From positions 1 through 10,354 of the forward strand of contig CAZSIL010000038.1 of NCBI GenBank assembly GCA_964607025.1: a stretch of 10,354 nt of DNA, written 5' to 3'. Each line of letters begins with the position of its first letter. Position 1 is the stretch's first letter. The notes under the pieces were generated by a model. The model ran no database searches. It saw only the letters and a program-made list of their open reading frames with translations, and had not been told where the DNA came from. The stretch is from SIG565 sp964607025. GTDB taxonomy: Bacteria > Bacillota > Clostridia > Oscillospirales > Acutalibacteraceae. Of the stretch, positions 6,601 to 10,354 are shown one piece after another. The translations under genes were made by a program, and so were the position numbers.

Positions 6601-8693
6601 ACATTTACGGACCTACTGAAACTACAATTTGCGTTATGGTGGATGAACTTGAAAGCAGTAAAGAAATCACCATTGGTAAGCCTATTGCTAATACGCAGAT
6701 TTATATTGTAGATAAACATATGCAACCAACGCCTATCGGTGTAACAGGTGAACTGTGTATTGTCGGTGATGGTGTTGGCGCTGGGTATTTGAATAGGCCT
6801 GAACTCACCGCCGAGAGGTTTATAGATAATCCCTTTGGTGAGGGTAAACTCTACAAAACCGGGGACCTTGCCTATTGGCGAGAAGACGGCAATATTGTCT
6901 ATGTAGGTCGTAACGATTTCCAGGTGAAAATTCGTGGTCTTCGCATTGAACTTGAAGAGATTGAAAGTGCAATTTGCAGTATTGACGGTATCTCGCAGGC
7001 TGTTGTTGTGGTGCGTAAAAATAATGAAGGCAGACAGCTTATCTGTGCTTTCTATACGGGTGCAGAAGTAGACGCCAAAGATATCCGCAGTCATATTGGC
7101 AAGAAACTGCCCAAATATATGTTGCCGCATATTTGTACTCACCTTGACGAAATGCCAATGACCACAAGCGGAAAAATCAACCGCAAAGCATTGCCCGAAA
7201 TCGACCTTGCCAATATCGCAAATGATACAGAGTATGTTGCACCAGAAACACAGATGCAGAAAGAACTTTGCAAGCTGATCGAAGTGGTACTTGGAACCAC
7301 ACCCGTTGGTATTACAGATGATTTCTTTGATTTGGGTGGCGACAGCTTAAAAGCTATTGAATTTGTTTCAAAAGCACATAACGAGGGCGTTTATTTCAAT
7401 CTGCAAAATGTATTTGATTACCCGACTGTAAAGGAACTTTGCGAATGTATTGAAAACGGCGACAAGCAGGTTATTTCTTTTGCGGACGTTGATTTTACAG
7501 AGGTTAATGAAATTTTAGAGAAAAATCAGGCCCAATATATCACCGCACCGCAAAAGTCTAACGTGGGCAATATTCTTCTTGCAGGTGCTACGGGTTATCT
7601 TGGTATTCATATTCTTTCTGACTTCCTTGATAACGACAATGGTATAGCATACTGCCTTGTTCGTGGCAAGGATAAAGAAGATAGTACAAAGCGTTTGCAA
7701 GAACTGCTTAACTTCTACTTTAGTAATAAATATACTGATATGAGCCGCATTGAAGTTGTTTGTGCTGACTTGCAGAAAGACATGTTTGGATTGCCTGATG
7801 CGGAATACGGTGAATTACTCGGCAAGGTTAATACAGTTATTAACTGTGCTGCAAGTGTTAAGCATTATGGCTCATATAAGTATTTCTATGAGGCAAATGT
7901 TGAAACCACAAAGCGCTTGATAGATTTCTGTAAATTGTCAGATGCTAAGCTAATACACGCTTCTACTTTGAGTGTATCCGGCAACAGTAACGTGGACGAG
8001 TTTACCGGCTATGTTAGTGAAGAAACCTTGCATTTTTACGAAAGTAGTTTATATATTGGTCAGCCACTTGAAAATGTATATGCTCGCAGTAAATTCGAAG
8101 CAGAAAAAGCAGTTCTGGATGCTATGTCAGACGGCTTACAGGCAAATATTATGCGTATGGGTAATCTGACAAACAGACTTTCGGATGGCGTGTTCCAGAA
8201 GAATCACGAAAGCAACGCCGCCGCACAAAGAATGAAAGGTATGCTTGAACTTGGTCTTTTGCCGGATTATTTGTTGGATATTTATATTGAATTGACTCCT
8301 ATTGATGAAGCGGCAAAAGCGGTTATGACCATTGCTCGTCACTTTAATACTGAGCAAAACGTTTTCCACATTAATACCATAAAGGTTTTGTACATGGATA
8401 AAGTGCTTGAGTATTTCAATGCACTAGGCTTTGCTCTAAAAACAGTCAGCGGTGCAGAGTTTACCGAGGCATTACGTCAAACCGCCAAGCAGACAGATAT
8501 GGAGCATATTTTTGAAACCTTTATCAATGATATGGACGAAAACGACCAGCTCAACTACGATAGCAATATCCGCATTGAAAATGATTTTACGGTGCAGTAT
8601 CTGAAACAACTCGGCTTTGAATGGTCGGATATCGGCATCGACTATCTGCGTAAGTATGTTGAGTATTTTAAAAAGATTGGGTATTTAAAATAG
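3675..8693 (+). CDS. Nonribosomal peptide synthetase, C-terminal piece: A(second half)-T-C-A-T-thioester reductase
   Basis: This 1672-residue protein starts in the middle of an A domain. GKPIANTQIYIVD is at 8-20, GELCIAGDG at 32-40, YKTGD at 67-71, GRNDFQVKIRG at 85-95 and SGKINRK at 172-178, with Lys174 the A10 catalytic lysine. A T domain follows (GGDSL, Ser231), then a C domain at about 283-680 (HHIICDG 394-400). A complete A domain spans about 705-1175: LTYAEL 731-736, TSGSTGKPK 839-847, FDAF 881-884, NIYGPTETT 976-984, Lys1167. The last T domain has Ser1224. From about 1295 there is a Rossmann reductase with GATGYLG 1304-1310, a Ser-Thr pair at 1430-1431 and YARSK 1469-1473, the Thr/Tyr/Lys set of thioester reductases. 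This end releases the thioester with NAD(P)H as an aldehyde or alcohol; there is no thioesterase or epimerase. The second pocket reads D-A-M-F-V-G-I-I-C plus Lys, perhaps hydrophobic, low confidence. The start is ATG 3675 with AAGGTG at 3665-3670. Apart from the missing A1-A5 half, the frame is intact. Confidence 0.93.
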   Translation: MGIDITIGKPIANTQIYIVDKYMHINPIGVTGELCIAGDGVGAGYLNRPDLTSEKFIDNPFGEGKLYKTGDLAYWREDGNIVYVGRNDFQVKIRGLRIELGEIENAICGIDGISQAVVVVRKNNEGRQLICAFYTGAEVDAKDIRSHIGKKLPKYMLPHICTRLDEMPITSSGKINRKSLPEVDLYATQTDVEYVAPTTEKEKSLVSAIESTLSIDKVGIMDNFFDVGGDSLKAIELISKLEKQGYHTDTKTVFDCETVKELADKLTVQEVESVAVEYGNVISATAAQMRVYTAQSMDENSTLYNIPYAFKVDTLDAQRLENAVNKLIERHGSLRTHFENQDGHIVQVIDDNTRITVTELESAELSTFVTPFDLTKSPLIRVGYYKNTVIIDMHHIICDGGTMPVFFRELNELYMGRPLTEIAVQYGEFSVTEQNTEECEKYWLSVFNDEVPVLELPTDFNRTDKQSFKGDAVYDVIDIALHNRITGKCKQLGITPYVFYMSGFNILLSKFSGNEDIVVGMPISGRDAKYLDTVGMFVNTIALRSKPEGNKTVADLLKEVKANSVEAIDNQNYPFGELVKKLHIDNSGRNPLFDVMLAYQSEEMTDVIFGDRKAKLLPIPVTTAKCDFTFNILPRKSGIVILVEYCTDLYKQETIQRFIDSFKLILEQCLNNNCYIKDIAATSAKERDVILNDFNDTAVDYPRDKCVHQLFEEQVAKTPDKTAVIACNKTLTYAELNEQANRIAHLLIKKGVGVGDIVAIKLSRKSYLFAAMIGALKSGAAYMPIDPTYPEDRIEYMLVESKAKYCIDEDNVMEFLSSENVDNLNITINHNDAFCALHTSGSTGKPKMSLLKHGGMMNFITANKRFWQGVDTVVSTTIVTFDAFVMDSVLSVAQGKQVVLASEDEIYNQNLFEKLFEHSDSNMFFSTPTKIENYIESSKDKTYLPKIKSFVVGGEVFPEHLLELIKDVSPESNVYNIYGPTETTICVMVDELESSKEITIGKPIANTQIYIVDKHMQPTPIGVTGELCIVGDGVGAGYLNRPELTAERFIDNPFGEGKLYKTGDLAYWREDGNIVYVGRNDFQVKIRGLRIELEEIESAICSIDGISQAVVVVRKNNEGRQLICAFYTGAEVDAKDIRSHIGKKLPKYMLPHICTHLDEMPMTTSGKINRKALPEIDLANIANDTEYVAPETQMQKELCKLIEVVLGTTPVGITDDFFDLGGDSLKAIEFVSKAHNEGVYFNLQNVFDYPTVKELCECIENGDKQVISFADVDFTEVNEILEKNQAQYITAPQKSNVGNILLAGATGYLGIHILSDFLDNDNGIAYCLVRGKDKEDSTKRLQELLNFYFSNKYTDMSRIEVVCADLQKDMFGLPDAEYGELLGKVNTVINCAASVKHYGSYKYFYEANVETTKRLIDFCKLSDAKLIHASTLSVSGNSNVDEFTGYVSEETLHFYESSLYIGQPLENVYARSKFEAEKAVLDAMSDGLQANIMRMGNLTNRLSDGVFQKNHESNAAAQRMKGMLELGLLPDYLLDIYIELTPIDEAAKAVMTIARHFNTEQNVFHINTIKVLYMDKVLEYFNALGFALKTVSGAEFTEALRQTAKQTDMEHIFETFINDMDENDQLNYDSNIRIENDFTVQYLKQLGFEWSDIGIDYLRKYVEYFKKIGYLK
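4002..4165 (+). repeat. Near-identical patch in the two A-domain C-terminal parts, partner at 6981-7144
   Basis: The stretch runs from IDGISQAVVVVRKNNEGRQL to the PKYMLPHIC region, with only scattered, mostly synonymous differences and a constant offset of 2979 bases. It belongs to a longer homology from about 3690-4217 to 6669-7196. Confidence 0.8.
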
Positions 8694-8698
8694 AGGGG
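8694..8698 (+). promoter_or_regulatory. Ribosome binding site of the membrane-protein gene
   Basis: AGGGG directly follows the NRPS stop codon, six bases before ATG 8705. Confidence 0.65.
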
Positions 8699-8704
8699 AT
8701 TAGC

Positions 8705-9268
8705 ATGAACGAATATCAAATGTTGCGTGAAGAAACAATTGACAAAATGAATAAGCAAGATCAATTAACACAGTTTGCTTATACAACGGTTGCTGCAATT
8801 TGGTCATTAGCATTAACGGTAAAGAACGAGTGGATACTGTTGATAGCTTTGCTTATAACCATTCCTATTTCTCTGCGTATTGTGAAGTTGAGGATGGATT
8901 GTGCGTTTTTAGCCGCTTATATGTCTGTGTGTTTAGAAAAGAATATAGATATTAAATGGGAAAGTAATAATAAATTGTACTGCGAGAAATATCCTCGCGG
9001 GAAAACTCAGGGTGTATTTTATATTTTTTCTAAATTTGATTTTGTTTTCATAACTCTTATTACTAGTTTTTTGTTTTGGCTTATGCGTATGGATAATTTA
9101 TTGGTTAATAATTGGCTTTTAACAAGCCTGTTGATCTTGTTTCAGCTAGTGATATTAGTGGTTGAGATTTGTGTTGTTGTGCATTTTAGTCGCTTTGCAA
9201 AGCATAGAAAGAACTATTGCAATCAATGGGAAAAAATACTACATAAAAACGGTGCAGCAAATGAATAA
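8705..9268 (+). CDS. Four-helix integral membrane protein of unknown function
   Basis: I do not recognise this 187-residue protein. Residues 1-22 form a charged, probably helical lead (LREETIDKMNKQDQL). Hydrophobic stretches at about 23-40, 43-60, 110-128 and 135-160 suggest two membrane hairpins separated by a polar loop of about 45 residues, followed by a basic tail (FAKHRKN). There is no cleavable signal sequence, no transporter motif and no catalytic motif that I can see. Its start is ATG 8705 with AGGGG at 8694-8698, 11 bases after the NRPS stop, and its last codons overlap the next gene by 8 bases. It is therefore very likely co-translated with the pathway. Possible roles include product export or self-protection, or a membrane partner of the NADase gene. 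The helical lead followed by a transmembrane pair loosely recalls small SLATT-type membrane proteins, but I could not establish homology. Confidence 0.75.
   Translation: MNEYQMLREETIDKMNKQDQLTQFAYTTVAAIWSLALTVKNEWILLIALLITIPISLRIVKLRMDCAFLAAYMSVCLEKNIDIKWESNNKLYCEKYPRGKTQGVFYIFSKFDFVFITLITSFLFWLMRMDNLLVNNWLLTSLLILFQLVILVVEICVVVHFSRFAKHRKNYCNQWEKILHKNGAANE
9261..9268 (+). other. Start/stop overlap ATGAATAA between membrane protein and acyl ligase
   Basis: The start of the ligase lies inside the end of the membrane-protein gene (...GCA AAT GAA TAA). Such overlaps usually couple translation of the two genes. Confidence 0.8.
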
Positions 9269-10354
9269 TTATGATTTATACAAACATATTCCTGTTTACA
9301 CAACCAAAGAATTATTAAATTTTTGTGTAACGGAGTATGGTGAAAAAGAAGCATTTGCTTATCAAAACAAAAAGCAAGATATTTCTGTAAGTTTTTCTGA
9401 ATTTAAAACACAAGTCAACGCTTTCGGTACATATTTGTTTAACGAAGGTTTTAATGGCAGTCATATTGCAGTATTTGGCGAAAACAGTTATGAATGGATC
9501 TTAACTCATTTTGCTGTTACTTGCGGTGGAAATGTTATTGTTCCTATCGATAAAGAACTTGATGCAGATAGTATTGCTGAGTTATTGACTGATAGCGAAA
9601 GCAGGGTCTTGGTGTATTCAAATACTTACGCAGATATCGACGAGCAACTGCAAGAAAAGTTGCCTAATATAACCTATATCAATATGAAGGATGTTCCCAC
9701 TTGTATTGAAAAAGGTAAGCAGTTAATTGCTGATGGATATACGGACTATATTAAAGTACAAGTAAACAAGGATAATTTGGCATCTATCGTTTATACTTCC
9801 GGCACCACAGGAAAAAGCAAAGGCGTTATGCTGACTCATAACAATTTCTGCTCTTGTATGTACGGTGCTTGTTGCAATGTGTTGCTAACCGGTCCATCAC
9901 TGCTTGTGTTGCCGCTTCATCACACCTTTGGTTTAGTGGCAAGTGTATTTGCGGTTATGTTTTACGGGCAATCTATCTACATAAACAAAAGCCTTAAAAA
10001 GCTGCCAGAAGATTTTAAAAAGTGTAAACCGCAGCATTTGTTTGCTGTTCCGCTTATAGTTGAAACCTTATACAAAAACGTCTTGGCAACCGCTAAAAAA
10101 CAAGGTAAAGATAAGGCACTAAAAGTGCTTATTAAGGTTAGTGATGCACTGCTCAAATGTAAAATAGACTTGCGCAAGGTTTTGTTCAAATCGGTTATAT
10201 CTGCCTTTGGTGGTAATATTGATTTGATTGTTTCAGGTGGTGCGCCAATAGATGAGAAATATATTAGAGCCTTTAAATCTTTTGGCATAACTGTCTTAAA
10301 CGGTTATGGTATCACCGAGTGCGGACCAATTGTTGCTGTTAACCGTAATAAGTT
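9261..10354 (+). CDS. AMP-dependent acyl-CoA synthetase / fatty-acyl-AMP ligase (3' end outside window)
   Basis: From ATG 9261 the frame is open to the window edge (364 codons seen), beginning MNNYDLYKHIPVYTTKELL. The AMP-binding signature YTSGTTGKSKGVMLTH starts at residue 178, and NGYGITECGP at 347-356 is the A5 equivalent, with the E-C-G form common in acyl-CoA ligases rather than the TETT form of the NRPS domains next door. PLHHTFG lies between them, as in long-chain acyl-CoA ligases. No carrier or condensation domain is fused within the visible part. The family makes an acyl-adenylate from a carboxylic acid and ATP and passes it to CoA or a carrier protein. In this operon the likely job is to activate a fatty acid that caps the peptide; that is inference. 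The start overlaps the stop of the membrane-protein gene (ATGAATAA), so translation is probably coupled. A weak GGTG at 9251-9254 is the only binding-site candidate. Confidence 0.88.
   Translation, partial: MNNYDLYKHIPVYTTKELLNFCVTEYGEKEAFAYQNKKQDISVSFSEFKTQVNAFGTYLFNEGFNGSHIAVFGENSYEWILTHFAVTCGGNVIVPIDKELDADSIAELLTDSESRVLVYSNTYADIDEQLQEKLPNITYINMKDVPTCIEKGKQLIADGYTDYIKVQVNKDNLASIVYTSGTTGKSKGVMLTHNNFCSCMYGACCNVLLTGPSLLVLPLHHTFGLVASVFAVMFYGQSIYINKSLKKLPEDFKKCKPQHLFAVPLIVETLYKNVLATAKKQGKDKALKVLIKVSDALLKCKIDLRKVLFKSVISAFGGNIDLIVSGGAPIDEKYIRAFKSFGITVLNGYGITECGPIVAVNRNK

Noticed and set aside
6450..7142. A 230-residue open frame on the - strand, plus many other antisense frames of 60-110 residues
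   Set aside because: They lie opposite conserved NRPS domains whose motifs are fully accounted for on the + strand. They have no ribosome binding sites, no recognisable domain and no neighbours on their strand.
8982..8998. A small hairpin, GCGAG-loop-CTCGC
   Set aside because: It has only five base pairs, lies in the middle of the membrane-protein gene and is not followed by a T run, so it is not a terminator.
1..10354. tRNA, rRNA, CRISPR arrays and riboswitches
   Set aside because: The window is almost wholly coding on one strand, with no gap above 11 bases, and I saw no repeat-spacer pattern or RNA gene signature.

Overview
The window is one strand-coherent, tightly packed biosynthetic operon from a low-to-moderate-GC bacterium. 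Sampled rows of the synthetase genes run near 40% GC. Gene style, A/G-rich ribosome binding sites and the reductase-terminated peptide synthetase fit a gut- or rumen-type Clostridia (Firmicutes). That assignment is inference; nothing here fixes the taxon.

Layout, all on the + strand: (1) bases 1-2478, the 3' part of a nonribosomal peptide synthetase (NRPS) gene that starts upstream of the window, with domains A(end)-T-C-A(first half). (2) 2480-3673, a 397-residue protein with an N-terminal TIR-like domain and a C-terminal SIR2-like domain, i.e. two NAD-cleaving folds typical of antiphage and cell-suicide proteins. (3) 3675-8693, the rest of the NRPS: A(second half)-T-C-A-T-reductase. (4) 8705-9268, a four-helix membrane protein of unknown function. 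(5) 9261 to the window end, a stand-alone acyl-CoA/fatty-acid AMP ligase, cut by the window edge. Gaps between genes are 1, 1 and 11 bases, and the last pair overlaps by 8, so there is no intergenic space longer than 11 bases and no visible promoter or terminator.

The main point of interest is item 2. The TIR-SIR2 gene sits inside one adenylation domain, between its A5 motif (GYGPTETT) and its A6 region (GKPIANTQ). Deleting bases 2476-3677 in silico joins the two NRPS halves in frame as ...RNEEQ-GIDITIGKP..., matching the uninterrupted second A domain. Both junctions are stop-A-start (TAAAATG), each with its own ribosome binding site, so one NRPS gene has become a three-gene translationally coupled relay. 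Base composition drops to about 30% GC not at the insert edge but near base 1900, so the AT-rich tract covers the substrate-choosing core of the A domain plus the TIR-SIR2 gene.

If the split A domain still folds, the pathway would be an assembly line ending in reductive release (peptide aldehyde or a product derived from it), possibly started with a fatty acid from the downstream ligase. If it does not fold, the TIR-SIR2 gene has disabled one module while keeping the downstream module translated. The sequence alone does not decide between these.
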